NCBI GenBank assembly: GCA_947579605.1
Contig: OX388317.1
Location: forward strand, 20,293,384-20,357,383
DNA length: 64,000 bases
DNA from: Athripsodes cinereus
Taxonomy: Eukaryota > Arthropoda > Insecta > Trichoptera > Leptoceridae
Direction: 5' to 3'
Shown: positions 45,479-55,726 of the stretch, in pieces
Layout: each line of letters begins with the position of its first letter
Position numbering within the stretch: position 1 is the first letter of the stretch
Position numbers and translations under genes: made by a program
Notes under the pieces: model-generated
Seen by the model: the letters and a program-made list of their open reading frames with translations, nothing else
Database searches by the model: none
What the model was told of the DNA's origin: nothing

Positions 45479-46119
45479 TAAGGATACATTTGGATTTATT
45501 ACAAAATACGAATTTGCCTTTAGGAAGAGAATCACATTCTTTTAGCTGTAAGCACTCTGCTAATACTGACGTCAAATATAAAACCCTCATTGATGAATAC
45601 AAAGATCTAAAAATATTATTTTTGTATCAATTAATTATAAAAATATGTGTTTTTTAGAAAATACCTACTTTCTTTCATTAGACCTAAAATATTTTTTAAT
45701 ATCACAAAGTATGAAATATTAAAATTAAACCTTTTTGACTCTATTATGAAGCCAAATATTCCCCAAGATTAATAAGAGTAAAATATTGTACTTTATATAT
45801 TTTTTTCTTTGAGCGATAATAAATTAAAATTATAATAACACTTCTGAGGCTTTTCAAAGCACCATTTTTATAAAAGCTTCAAGTGATGAATTTTCTACTT
45901 ACAAAATGATTTCTCAAAAGGTTGAGAACGCGAAAATATTCTTTAGTCAAAGAAAAATATCGTCTTTTTTAAACCGCTAATTATTTTCAAATTAACCGTT
46001 AGGTGAGGTGTGTAAAATATTTGTAAAATAAATATTAAAAAAAATTGTTTCATTAAATTCTAGACTAGAACATTAATTATTGTCTTTCCTATTCGTATTT
46101 TGTAATAAATTCATATATT
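45479..46119. other. Unassigned AT-rich stretch
   Basis: No feature supported. Confidence 0.5.
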
Positions 46120-46410
46120 CGTGGGATTCTGGGCGTACGGAATATCTCTGATAAAATATAGGAGATCAGATTTTGATGGTACGGCCATGTAGCCAGGAGA
46201 CCACCTAAGTATCTAGGCAATAAAGCACAATGTATCGAGGTTACCGGCAAGAGACCAAGAGGAAGGCCAAAACGCAGATGGTGTGAAGTAGTGAGACAAG
46301 ACATGTGGTACTGCGATGTTTCCCATGAGGATGCACTTGAAAGAACCAAGTAGTGAAATAAAATAAGAAAGGCAGACCCCACCACTATGTGAGACTAATA
46401 AGTGCCCAAG
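46120..46410 (+). pseudogene. LINE-D reverse transcriptase C-terminal remnant
   Basis: The plus strand reads WYGHVARRPPKYLGNKAQCI, then EVTGKRPRGRPKRRWCEVVR, then QDMWYCDVSHEDALERTK and a stop. The WYGHV.RR and GKR.RGRPK.RW motifs are typical of the RT C-terminal region. Downstream GGCAGACCCCACCACTATG resembles the RKADPTTM end of the same ORF class in another frame. A TGA precedes the WYGHV block. The 98-codon minus-strand frame here is a shadow. Confidence 0.75.
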
Positions 46411-46829
46411 GAAAAGAGGAAGAATGAGTAAGAAAATGCGATGAAACTAATTTTTATCTAAAAATGATAATTATACTCTAATAAAAATTAATTACAAATA
46501 AATTATTTCAATGTTTAGCTTGTGCGAGCATTGTGAAAATTCATTTAATGTAAAATTTAAAATGTACCTAATAATGAAAACACAATTAATTTTCACAAAT
46601 GATTGTGTATTTAACCAATTATGAATGACTTAATACTAATACTAATTGCAGAGCGCTTTCGCTTTGCGGCATCCTCAGGGCAAGAGTTACTTAAAATTAA
46701 AAAACGGAACAAGCTAACCTACATTATTTGTATAGTCTATCGTTTGGATGGAACACGAGGAACTTGAGGAACGAACTAAAAGGGGGTGTTATTATACAGT
46801 ATCTGGTAATGGTGAGACTGCAAGAATTT

Positions 46830-46885
46830 GGACATGTTGTGTGTTTCACGTTGGTAATTCACTGGTTACCCCATTTGTGATTAAT
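46830..46885 (+). repeat. Possible SINE-A 3' fragment
   Basis: GGACATGTTGTGTGTTTCAC then ACTGGTTACCCCATTTGTGA resembles the CAGCTTGCATGTTTCTTAC..CTGGCTACCCCACTTGTGG segment. Weak. Confidence 0.3.
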
Positions 46886-47569
46886 AAAGATTGATCATAA
46901 TATTTAACAAAAAAAAATCAAACTCATCACTCTGATTCTATTTTTCAAATAACGATAGGTCAATAAAGAATTCAATTCAATGAAATTCAATTCATCTCTT
47001 TCATAAACTCGTATATCATGAATATTAAATTGATTCTCTCTGAAACTCAAAACTACAATTCCAATACATCAAGGACTTATTTTCAATAATAACCATCCCT
47101 GGAATTTCAGGGGCTATAATCAAATTACACCCATCCCTCCTTTAAGGAAAACCTTCAAAGTCCATTTTCACAGAATCCTGATTTATCTGAATAATAGTAG
47201 TAGTAATAATAGTGGCTGGCAAGGATTATAATCCAGTTATTGTACTGCTTTTCCTATGATTGATGGGTTTTCCATGTTTCTCCGATCACAAGGGAAGTAC
47301 ATGTTTTATGATACCGTTTTTAGGTATGGAGTGACCACATTTCAAGCCTCATTTTTTTCATTTATCGAAATTTCGATAAAATTAACTATTGTGGTGAGAT
47401 TATTGCTGCACTGTAAATTAATTTTTGACTATGATCCTATTTTATCACGTCATCTTCCATAATTGGGTGTGTAATTAATATGCAGATAGTTATCTCAATG
47501 CAACGAAAAATAAGTCATTCGGAATGGTTGGCATATCACAGCTTTTGTTTTGTTTTTTTTTTTTAATCC
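46886..47569. other. Unassigned AT-rich stretch
   Basis: No feature supported. Confidence 0.5.
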
Positions 47570-47820
47570 TAAAAATAGTGAGTTACAATCCATTGGATTG
47601 GTCTGCATCGAGTTTAGATTTTCTTCTCCATTTCTCCCTATTTTCAGCTAGTCTCTTTAGTTCTACGTATGTGCCTTAGTTCATTTCCTTCTTCAGTTGG
47701 TCCATATAAGTATCTTTTGGTCGGCCTCTTCCATTTCTGCCTTCGGTCCTGCCCTCCGCGATGGTGATGAGCAGGCCTGGGTGCCTGATGTTGTGGCCAA
47801 TCCAGTTAATCATACTTGGA
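47570..47820 (-). pseudogene. LINE-C 3' end, RT C-terminal codons
   Basis: The minus strand reads IGHNIRHPGLLITIAEGRTE, then GRNGRGRPKDTYMDQLKKEM and a stop, then in another frame VELKRLAENREKWRRKS. The H..IRH.GL...EGR.EG..GRGRPK motif row is diagnostic of a non-LTR RT C-terminus. Better preserved than 41452-41830. Confidence 0.8.
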
Positions 47821-48311
47821 AACATCCAAAAATGTTTTGGAAGCCTTTTTTATGCTGAAGACACAATATACCAAACATTTTTCAATTAAAAATAACAAAA
47901 ATAAAATAAGTTCCTACTTTCGTAAAGCAACTTATTGTATATGCACACATGAAATTTTGTTCATTCTCATTTTGCTGCCACTTGGTGTAAAATCTCGAGA
48001 AGTAGTTTGAACAATTTCTCGAAATCGAGGTTCTTGATATTTGTTACAGCTTACTTTCAGTATAAACTATGGTGGTGTAAGTTAGGGTCTATGGTCTTGT
48101 ATCAATATATGTACATCCCGAAATATTATACAGAAATTCACATAATGCGGTAAGGGAAATTAATACAGTTCACATTATATACAAGCGACAACATGATTTG
48201 CGTCCTGAACAAAACCAAACCTGTACAAGACTGTTTTAAACTAGTCAAAAATTATTTTGCACAAACTGAGTTACCTCGATTTGTTGAATTGATAATCGAT
48301 TTGTTGAAATA
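47821..48311. other. Unassigned AT-rich stretch
   Basis: No feature supported. Confidence 0.5.
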
Positions 48312-48430
48312 TAGACGAGTGTATCGCCATCTAGCAATAAACTTATCCTCTGTGTGTTGAATATTTTTGACTGATAATTTATGGTAATTTGTCATAATTG
48401 ATGTTACAGTCAAATAATGAAAAAAAAATT
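48312..48430 (+). repeat. LINE 3'-tail repeat (tail family 1)
   Basis: GTATCGCCATCTAGCAATAA, ACTTATCCTCTGTGTGTTGA parallels 1668-1830 most closely. It ends at the SINE-A copy. Confidence 0.5.
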
Positions 48431-48431
48431 G

Positions 48432-48652
48432 ACATTTGAAGTAGCCAACAGATCAGCTACATGCAATAAACATGTAAGTCGTTTTCTCCGTGCCAACAAA
48501 ATAACACATTCAGGATGGGTGGCAAACCTCATTGCTGAATTTAAGTTGTAATTTTTTTTTATTTTTTCGATTATCTACCTATTACAGGACACTCAAAAGA
48601 TTTCGTAAAAGATTGGGAGACCGATTTTTCGACGGGTGCCTCACGGAACGTA
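48432..48652 (-). mobile_element. SINE-A, 3'-end deleted
   Basis: Starts within AGTAGCCAACAGATCAGCTA (the CCGTGATGG end is missing) and continues through CATTCAGGATGGGTGGCAAA, CCTCATTGCTGAATTTAAG, TTACAGGACACTCAAAAGAT, GGGAGACCGATTTTTCGACG. Loss of the 3' end is unusual for a retroposon and implies a later deletion or replacement by the adjacent LINE tail. Confidence 0.8.
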
Positions 48653-49314
48653 TGTTATATGTTGTAATACAATTTAAAGAAAGTGAAAAGTAAAGAAATA
48701 ATTAGTAGTAAACTATTATACCTATTACAGTAAAAGGCGAAAGCCGTTTATTATTCAAATTATTATGTGCAGAATGCGTATGTAAGCCCAGTAAATACTC
48801 TTATTAATTTATTGTTTTAAATAGGCGAACGAATTGGTTCGGCGTTAGTTATTCATTTTAACACTGGCTCGACATCCATTGGCGTAAATAAATCCCATAA
48901 AAGTTAATCAGTGCTTTGAGAGTGATGGACTGTAACGGTCGTCCATACAATTCTCCCTTCTGTGGAAGGGGGAATAATATTAGGGATAGTTTTGTGGAAA
49001 GAAAATAGTTTTTAGAACATAATAACACTATCCTGTATAACGATGATCGACGCACTTGCCCGATAATTTAGCTATAACAGGCTCATTTCCAAAATACGAT
49101 GCCTACTTTATTAATATAGGTATACCTATTCATAATAATAAACCACTATTTTGAACGAATATATAAATTTCGAAACAAAAATAATATGATTAGGTTATTC
49201 CTTCTAACACAGCCTCTGAAACCAGTATCGAAATCCCTCTTATCCTTCTAATTACATTTATTATTTCTGATAATTTAATCGTTTTGGTTTATTTTTTTTA
49301 TTATTATAATGTAG
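48653..49314. other. Mostly unassigned stretch
   Basis: AGTAAAAGGCGAAAGCCGTT at 48730-48749 is a plus-strand trace of LINE tail family 2. Nothing else recognised. Confidence 0.45.
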
Positions 49315-49555
49315 GTACTGTTAGTTTTCTGAAAGAAGGGTTGTGAGGAAGCACGGATATCCAAGAACTACGTGGCATGATCACGTAGATCAAATTCTCA
49401 AGGACGGGCGTATGCTGAGTAAGAGAAATCGACGTGCGTGCATGAGAGGTTGCATGAATGTAAAGGAGGTGAAAGATGTTTGTAGGGATGGATTGATATG
49501 ACATTCCGTTCTCTCTGCCTACCCCACTAGGGATGCGGCATGAGGAAATAGTAGG
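49315..49555 (+). pseudogene. LINE-A 3' end
   Basis: TTGTGAGGAAGCACGGATAT, CCAAGAACTACGTGGCATGA, TCAAATTCTCAAGGACGGGC, CGTATGCTGAGTAAGAGAAA, GATTGATATGACATTCCGTT encode the RKHGYPRTTWHDHVDQILKD, then GRMLSKRN codons in plus sense. It ends CCCCACTAGGGATGCGGCAT plus AGTAGGTATAGTATAGT. The tail repeats the TATAG unit seen on SINE-A. Confidence 0.85.
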
Positions 49556-49604
49556 TATAGTATAGTATTAGTTTTTCTTATTTCTTTTGATTTCTAAGTT
49601 TATT

Positions 49605-49720
49605 CCTTTGGTTTAGCTGGAAGATATTGCTCCTTCTCCTTTGCGATAAAATTACCTTCTGTATATTGACATGTATGAGAATTTCAACAATATTTCGACA
49701 GTGGTTATAAATTGTCACTA
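49605..49720 (+). repeat. LINE 3'-tail repeat (tail family 1)
   Basis: TTGGTTTAGCTGGAAGATAT, TGCGATAAAATTACCTTCTG, TATATTGACATGTATG. Confidence 0.55.
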
Positions 49721-50164
49721 ATTGAAATACCACAAATAATCGTCTCCTCTCTGCTTGCATCTGTTTACTTGAAGATCACTTCCAAATTGAGAACTCAATG
49801 CACACCACTCGATCTTATTGTCAATGCATGGCCAGAAACAAAGTGAGCCTGCTCCGAAATTTCTTGAAAACATTTTAAATATTTTTGGAATATCTGCTCT
49901 TTTACTCCTATCCCTTTAAATATTTTCTATCTCTTTAGGAATAGGTGCACTAAAAAAGTAAGCTTGTTCCATTCAAAAAAGTTTTGACAAATGGAATAAT
50001 ATTTTTTCGTTCGTCTTAAATGTTTTATTCAATAGCATAGTATGGAACGAACCTCCTCTATTCATAGTGATATTTCTAAAGCTCTGTTGTTAAAAACATT
50101 TAAGTGTTCACAAACTTTATAATAAAATACGTAGGCATCCAAAGAGAATGGTATAGAGCCTTCA
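49721..50164. other. Unassigned stretch
   Basis: No feature supported. Confidence 0.5.
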
Positions 50165-50189
50165 TTGATTTATTTATTTATTCTCAATT

Positions 50190-50441
50190 CACGGTGCTAG
50201 CCTTTTATAGATTGAGATTTTCACAATGTTGCTACTATCACACCTATAGTATCACGGTGCTAGCCTTTTATAGATTGAGATTTTCACAATGTTGCTACTA
50301 TCACACCTATAGTATCACGGTGCTAGCCTTTTATAGGTTGAGATTTTCACAATGTCGCTACTATCACACCTATAGTATCACGGTGCTAGCCTTTTATAGA
50401 TTGAGATTTTCACAATGTTGCTACTATCACACTTATAGTAT
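50190..50441. repeat. Tandem array, 4 x 63 bp
   Basis: Four units start at 50190, 50253, 50316 and 50379 with CACGGTGCTAGCCTTTTATA and end CTATAGTAT. Units differ at few positions (ATAGGTTGAG and GTCGCT in unit 3, CACTTAT in unit 4). The first part of the unit comes from LINE tail family 2, and the last part resembles the reversed SINE-A tail that would precede the SINE-A copy starting at 50442. Both parents share CACGG at the boundary. As 63 is divisible by three, an accidental 143-codon frame runs through it. Confidence 0.95.
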
Positions 50442-50665
50442 CACGGCATATCCCACAAGTGGGGAAGTCAGCAGACCAGCTGCATGTAACAAACAAGTCT
50501 GTCCTCTCCATGCCAAAAAAAATTTGACATTCTAAATGGGTGGCATGCCTATTGCTGAATTTAAGATAAAAGATGTCTTTATTTTTTCGATCACCAGACT
50601 TTTACAGGACACTTTTATGACACTTCCAGAATAAATTGGGAGATCAGATGCTCCACGAAATAAGT
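50442..50665 (-). mobile_element. SINE-A, moderately diverged
   Basis: CACGGCATATCCCACAAGTG, CAGCAGACCAGCTGCATGTA, GACATTCTAAATGGGTGGCA, TGCTGAATTTAAGATAAAAG, ACTTTTACAGGACACTTTTA, GATGCTCCACGAAATAAG. Confidence 0.85.
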
Positions 50666-50869
50666 ATCTACCTAATATTATCATACATTATTTTATTTAA
50701 TGTACACACCAGTATAATAAGTAAAGACATAACAAAATTTAATTAAGAGACTCATCAAAACAATGAATTCAATTAAAAGGCTAATCAAAACCGAATAAAT
50801 GGAAATTTAGATAATAAATATTTAAATAAAAAACACTGTTTACTTTCATTTAAAATTGTTATAATATTA

Positions 50870-50899
50870 AAAGCTTTTCGGACATACGTCCATCTTCAG
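50870..50899 (-). ncRNA. Hammerhead-like motif, family 2, left arm
   Basis: Exact mirror of 50944-50973 on the minus strand: CTGAAGA, T, GGAC/GTCC stem with GTAT loop, GAA, AAGCTT, T. Confidence 0.35.
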
Positions 50900-50943
50900 T
50901 AATAATTACTTATAACTATAAGTATAGTTATAAGTAATTATTA

Positions 50944-50973
50944 CTGAAGATGGACGTATGTCCGAAAAGCTTT
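50944..50973 (+). ncRNA. Hammerhead-like motif, family 2, right arm
   Basis: CTGAAGA (CTGANGA core satisfied), one extra T, stem GGAC/GTCC with loop GTAT, GAA, self-complementary AAGCTT, then T. Order and lengths parallel families 1 and 3. The extra base before stem II and the AT-rich stem III weaken the case for activity. Confidence 0.35.
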
Positions 50974-51037
50974 TAATATTATAACAATTTTAAATGAAAG
51001 TAAACAGTGTTTTTTATTTAAATATTTATTATCTAAA

Positions 51038-51904
51038 TTAAAATGAACTTTCATAGTGTTTCCTCTTCGAAAATCGAAAAGTTATTAAATGGAAATATAC
51101 TGAAAAATGCCAATTTTTAAATTTGAGTGTTCAATATGGATGCCAGTAAATTTTAATAAAGAAATATGTCAATTTACAAAAGCAAAAATCAATAAGTTTT
51201 ATGCAGATAAAATATATCATATTTAAATACAAACTGATCATGCAATACAATTTTCGTAGTTGTAACATTTTCTTGTTATTATAATATACTATTATTTGGG
51301 ATTCAGAATAACAAGACGCCTGAGGGACGCTGCTCTATCCTTATTGATGTTAGGAAGGAAGTTATACACAATAATAATAATAATAATGTACCTACGTATA
51401 TTGTGAAATCTACAGATGCTGTAAACAGTAATAGAACAATGTAGAACGATAATATGTATAATACTATTTTCATCATCTGGTATAGTAGGATAGATGGATA
51501 GTACTTACATAGGAAGGTACCTACTGCTAATAAACCTTCACGTGGTTGACTTAGTTAGCTGTTGTTGCGTTTGTTATAACGCTTTTTCACTGTACGGTTG
51601 ATCGCTTAAAGATGATTCACACCTGTAGGTAGTCCTTGTATGAATTACATATTATGTCAAGAAATAGTGAGTGAAATATTTCATTTTTTATGTGAAAATA
51701 AAATTAAATCTGGAACCACAAGTGAATGACATATTTTGAACGTTCCACGTTCCATACAAATGTGGCAGCAAAAACTTCTACTCCTTAGACTTTTTTTAAG
51801 GGCAATGTCCACCATATGCCTCGACCCTTACCTGGAAATATTTATTCAAGTAATTCAATGAAATATGCAACTCTTTAACAACACGCTCATGCACAAACAG
51901 GATT
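51038..51904. other. Unassigned AT-rich stretch
   Basis: Short (AAT)n run near 51371; no gene or clear repeat. Confidence 0.5.
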
Positions 51905-52180
51905 TAATATTTTTATTTACTTAGTAATTTATTTTTCACTGTAGGTACATGATTACAAGAAAATTTACACAAAAATACATTTAAAACAAATGCAATCAAT
52001 ACCCTCCTTTACACGAGACTTGTCTCTATAAGGAGGATGTTTAGATTTAAGTTTTATCAAATAGTCTATGTATTGTAATGTCTGTATAATTATTGTTAAA
52101 TAAAATAAAAAAAAAAAAATATATACAGAGGGTGAGTTTATCGCAGAGGCGCGATTTCTTATAAAGCGAAAAATGCTATA
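51905..52180 (-). repeat. LINE 3'-tail repeat (tail family 1)
   Basis: Begins with TTTTTATTTACTTAGTAATT (reversed tail). ATACAGAGGGTGAGTTTATC, GCAGAGGCGCGATTTCTTAT is the reversed core. The middle (about 51990-52090) includes AT-rich sequence not seen in the other copies. Confidence 0.55.
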
Positions 52181-52189
52181 CCTAGGTAC

Positions 52190-52596
52190 TAGTGATGTAA
52201 CGAATATTCGTATTCGCATTCGCGATTATTCGCATATTTCTAAGTATTCGCATTCGCATACGTATTCGCAAAAAAATATGCTAATATTTTGCGAATATTA
52301 CTTCGATAATAAAGTATCGGATATTCAGTAAAAGTACCGGATACTTCCCCGGTACATTGCAGAAAAAGGTACTGCAAGAAAATGTTCTTTAAGAAAACCG
52401 AAGAGTTTTGAAATATTTTAAATTCCTATACCATTTTGAAAATTCGGCGACGGGGGGGGTAGAAATTTTAATGATTGAGCAATATTGTAGAAATCTAAGC
52501 AAGTCAATATTCGCTATTCGCATTCGCATTCGCGAATGTCGGCAACAAATATTCGCATTCGCGAATACCCAAAATCACACATTCGTTACATCACTA
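52190..52596. mobile_element. hAT-type MITE, second copy, 407 bp
   Basis: Same ends as 20237-20648 (TAGTGATGTAACGAAT / ATTCGTTACATCACTA), the same ATTCGC-rich subterminal zones and the same interior (TAATAAAGTATCGGATATTC, GAAAATTCGGCGACGGGGGG). No clean 8-bp duplication: left flank CTAGGTAC, right flank ATACCTTC, with ATACCT also present slightly left of the start. Some rearrangement of the left flank is likely. Confidence 0.88.
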
Positions 52597-53445
52597 ATAC
52601 CTTCTATATTAAATTTTCTCTTACTACTAGGTACCCATCATAGATACTAAACCTACAGAAAACTTTTGTACTGGTTAATTCAAAATTGTGTATAAAAATA
52701 TTTTTTATCGTTATTTATTTTAGCAACACGACGCCTTTTAGATGGTCACGGATCATTAAACGGCGCCAAATACAAATCACCCATATTATTATTATAATCA
52801 TTTCCCCCAGTGTAAATAAGCAGTTCTAGTGGTTGGATGGAATGACGAAAAACATAGTTCTTGGGCATAAATGACTGGAAGACAGTATTCTAAGATACAC
52901 GAGAGTGGAGTAAAACATGTCTCCCTGTAGTAGATCTTACTATGTTTCAAGTAACACAAAGTACACAACAGTAATAGATAAACAGTACCTTAGTGTGCTA
53001 TTCTATTGCTTGCTGTTGTAGTTGTGTACCAATAGTTTCAGATTGCGATTATATTGATAATGTATTCCAAACAAAATAAATCCTCGACGATTCTAAACCA
53101 ATTCATCGACTATACATAGATTGTCGAGTTATTGTTTAGTTCTGAAAGGCCATTCAGGGATATTGTTTGTTATAGCTACCAGATATAATAAATGGTACTT
53201 GTTGCAGTTTACCAAAGATTTGAAAAATATTTTTAATATTACTTACAAAACATACGTATATTTAATGAGTTTTTTTATTATATTTGTACTTAGAAATTAT
53301 TTAGAATTATTCAATATGGTAACAATAGTTTTAACATCTTATCGTTCAAGCGATAGTAACAATAAACATAAATGTGGTTGAAAACCCACCTTTGCAAGAT
53401 TATAATATTATTATCATTTACTGTAGAGTAATTAGGTATTCAGGG
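52597..53445. other. Unassigned stretch
   Basis: No feature supported; the 86-codon frame at 53121-53381 has no recognisable motif. Confidence 0.5.
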
Positions 53446-53453
53446 TAAACATT

Positions 53454-53565
53454 TATGTTATAAGTAATTATTACTGAAGATGGACGTATGTCCGAAAAGC
53501 TTTTATTATAAAAATTTTAAATGAAAGTAAACAGTGTTTTTTATTTAAATATTTATTATCTAAAT
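53454..53565 (+). mobile_element. Solitary arm of the 50806 palindrome family
   Basis: TATAAGTAATTATTACTGAA through ATTTATTATCTAAAT matches one arm of 50806-51037 with a few differences (a 3-nt deletion near AATATTATAAC). TAAACATT flanks it at 53446-53453 and 53566-53573, a possible 8-bp target duplication. This defines the mobile unit as about 112 bp. Confidence 0.75.
53474..53503 (+). ncRNA. Hammerhead-like motif, family 2, solitary copy
   Basis: Same bases as 50944-50973: CTGAAGA, T, GGAC/GTCC, GTAT loop, GAA, AAGCTT, T. Conservation of this block while flanks drifted is notable but rests on few copies. Confidence 0.35.
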
Positions 53566-53799
53566 TAAACATTACAGTAAATAGGCGTAAAGGAATTTCT
53601 CTAAACAGTTTCTCTAATAGTACTTGCATTAAATAATATTTAAACTTATTGCCATTGCATTCTTTAAATAATTGTGTTGTTGGTATACTTATAGTATGTA
53701 TCTGGCATTTACAAAACACTCCAAGACTTAAAGAAAATATCGTAAACCTAATAAATAGTCCTTGTTATTTCTGAAAAAAATAAGCTTATTTTATATTTT

Positions 53800-53982
53800 C
53801 GTAAAAGATCGCATCCTAAAACTTTGATATTTCCATTCAGGACTGAGATATGCAGTCATTTTTGAAGTCAGTCTTGCAGATTCGATATAGGTATCACGTC
53901 TATTTTGATGAGGATAAGACATCTTTTTATTGCATGATATAAGTCCTATAGCTACCCCATCTATTGGAGGACAGCATGATGG
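53800..53982 (+). repeat. Possible SINE-A, strongly diverged
   Basis: CATTCAGGACTGAGATATGC, GATGAGGATAAGACATC, GCTACCCCATCTATTGGAGG, ACAGCATGATGG follow SINE-A order at low identity. Confidence 0.4.
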
Positions 53983-54554
53983 AATAAGTACCAAAGAATA
54001 TACATACCAGTAATTCCTTTTATTTTAGCAACGACGTCAAATTGTTTATATTATTAAAGAACATTTATTGCAGAATCTACCCTACAACCGCAAAATTTAC
54101 GTATCGCAAACACTAATGAAATATTGATAAGTAATATTATAATATATTTATTTTATTATAATAATTGGCATTGGATACGCGTCCCAAAAAGAGACGTGTA
54201 TCGATTAATAATGAACGATTACGTTTATTATACAAGAAATCTTGAAATTTCGGAGTAAAATGTTATGTTGTTATTATCGGTGCCTATTAGTCTGGCTTGT
54301 GAGGAAAGCGAAGTAGGCAATCAATCATGATCGTCAGACTTTTAGTCGATATAAATGTTTTTTGTACGTGAATTGGTAAAGATAGATTTTATATTTTATT
54401 ATGTCTAGTTGTTGATTTATTTACTAGATCTAAGCCCAACTTTTCTCAAAAAATATCTAATAAGAATCGATGTATTTTACAAAATACTCTCTAGAAGCAA
54501 TCTCTATCTACCAAAGTTGCTTTAAATTTTATTAATTATTTAATTAATTTTATT

Positions 54555-54630
54555 GCACGGAGAAGATGACTAACATATTTATTACAAGCAATTGGCTCGC
54601 TGGCTACGGGATGCCGTAATGAGATAGGTG
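54555..54630 (+). repeat. SINE-A 3' fragment
   Basis: CACGGAGAAGATGACTAACA, TATTTATTACAAGCAATTGG, CTCGCTGGCTACGGGATGCC, GTAATGAGATAG. Confidence 0.45.
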
Positions 54631-55029
54631 GATTAATTAATTAAATATGAAAATAAGAAAGTTACTCTATAGTCGTACTATATTTACACAATGTAGATTC
54701 TGTTACGTAAACTAATTCTAGGAGGAAACTGGAATAGTGCCTTGCTCACGAATCGGTCAAGGCTGGTTTAAATGCAGTTTAACCATGGTACGATCGCCAA
54801 CTTTGCTAAAAGTTTAAAACACGATTTTTTCAGCTACATATATAAGTATTAATTAATATTTCAATAAGTTCCGGACGTCTTTAATTTTTGCGTTTGCGTT
54901 GCGTTGCGTTGCATATTTACATAATAACTTTGTGATTAGTGAAGTTACGTAGTTAGTTTTTTTTTACTTAAGAATACACTGATTGGATGCAAGTATGCAT
55001 ATTAGAATATTGGTTTTCCTGGGGCTGCA
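54631..55029. other. Unassigned stretch
   Basis: Short (TTGCG)n run at about 54893-54911; otherwise nothing recognised. Confidence 0.5.
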
Positions 55030-55272
55030 CCCCCTGGAGTCCCTGGTAAAGAGTAAGCATCCCACTTTTTTCAGCAAGTTTTTGAGTGTCCTATAAAAAG
55101 GAAATGTTCGCACAATCTTCAGTACAAGGCAATTGACATCTACAATTCAATGATGAGGCATGCTGAATGTTTTTTTTATTGCCACAGAAAGGAAAATAGT
55201 ATTCATGTATAACTTGCAGTCAACCCGCTGGCTACCACACTTGTGGAATATGCCACGATGGTAAAGTAGGTT
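55030..55272 (+). mobile_element. SINE-A, near full length, diverged
   Basis: CCCCTGGAGTCCCTGGTAAA, GCATCCCACTTTTTTCAGC, GAGTGTCCTATAAAAAGGAA, TTCAATGATGAGGCATGC, AACCCGCTGGCTACCACACT, TGTGGAATATGCCACGATGG, TAAAGTAGG tail. Confidence 0.8.
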
Positions 55273-55677
55273 CCCTGTCACTTGTATAGGTACTAAATGA
55301 GTCATTAACGGTTTATAGTAAACCAATATATGAACATACATGTGAACGTCCTAAAATATTTAAATAGTGATCACATTAGGTTCATACGTGAAAAGGCGTT
55401 TTATTTTCAAGGATAAACTAGACAACTGATTTTTCGTTAGTTATAGAATTGTGTACTTGTCGGAGGCGGAGAAGAAAATAATGACTCGCTTTCAGTCACA
55501 ATATAGATACTTTGTGATACGAAGAAATTGATTGCGACTGGTCTGGTACTTTAAAATATGAAGTCAAAAAATTAATGTAAAATATTAATATTAATAAAAG
55601 ATTGAGCTAATTAATTAATTGGTAAACTAATTAATTAATAACTGAGTTTGAGACTGTCAAAGTTATTCATAATCACC

Positions 55678-55726
55678 ATACCACTTTTTTCAATGTTTTT
55701 GAATGTCAAGTATAATGCAGGAATTT
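55678..55726 (+). repeat. SINE-A 5' fragment
   Basis: ACCACTTTTTTCAATGTTTT, TGAATGTCAAGTATAATGCA resembles the CTCCCACT..GTTTTCGAGTGTCCTGTAAAAG head. It stops at the LINE-E tail. Confidence 0.35.

Larger units (their letters stand above)
50806..51037. repeat. Perfect palindrome, two 115-bp arms, 2-nt loop
   Basis: Bases 50806-50920 are the exact reverse complement of 50923-51037. Each arm carries one hammerhead-like motif (minus 50870-50899, plus 50944-50973). A single related arm stands alone at 53454-53565, so the arm is a genuine dispersed repeat. Interpretation: two head-to-head copies of a short retroelement terminal unit, as reported for Penelope-like terminal repeats. Arms this perfect must be recent, gene-converted or artefactual. 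Confidence 0.92.

Noticed and set aside
46089..46385. 98-codon minus-strand frame
   Set aside because: Shadow of the plus-strand LINE-D remnant.
50190..50441. Regular repeats suggestive of a CRISPR array
   Set aside because: Units are contiguous with no unique spacers, the setting is eukaryotic, and the unit derives from retroposon ends.
50104..50535. 143-codon frame with four near-identical 21-residue repeats
   Set aside because: It is the translation of the 63-bp tandem array plus antisense SINE-A; the period divisible by three keeps the frame open by accident.
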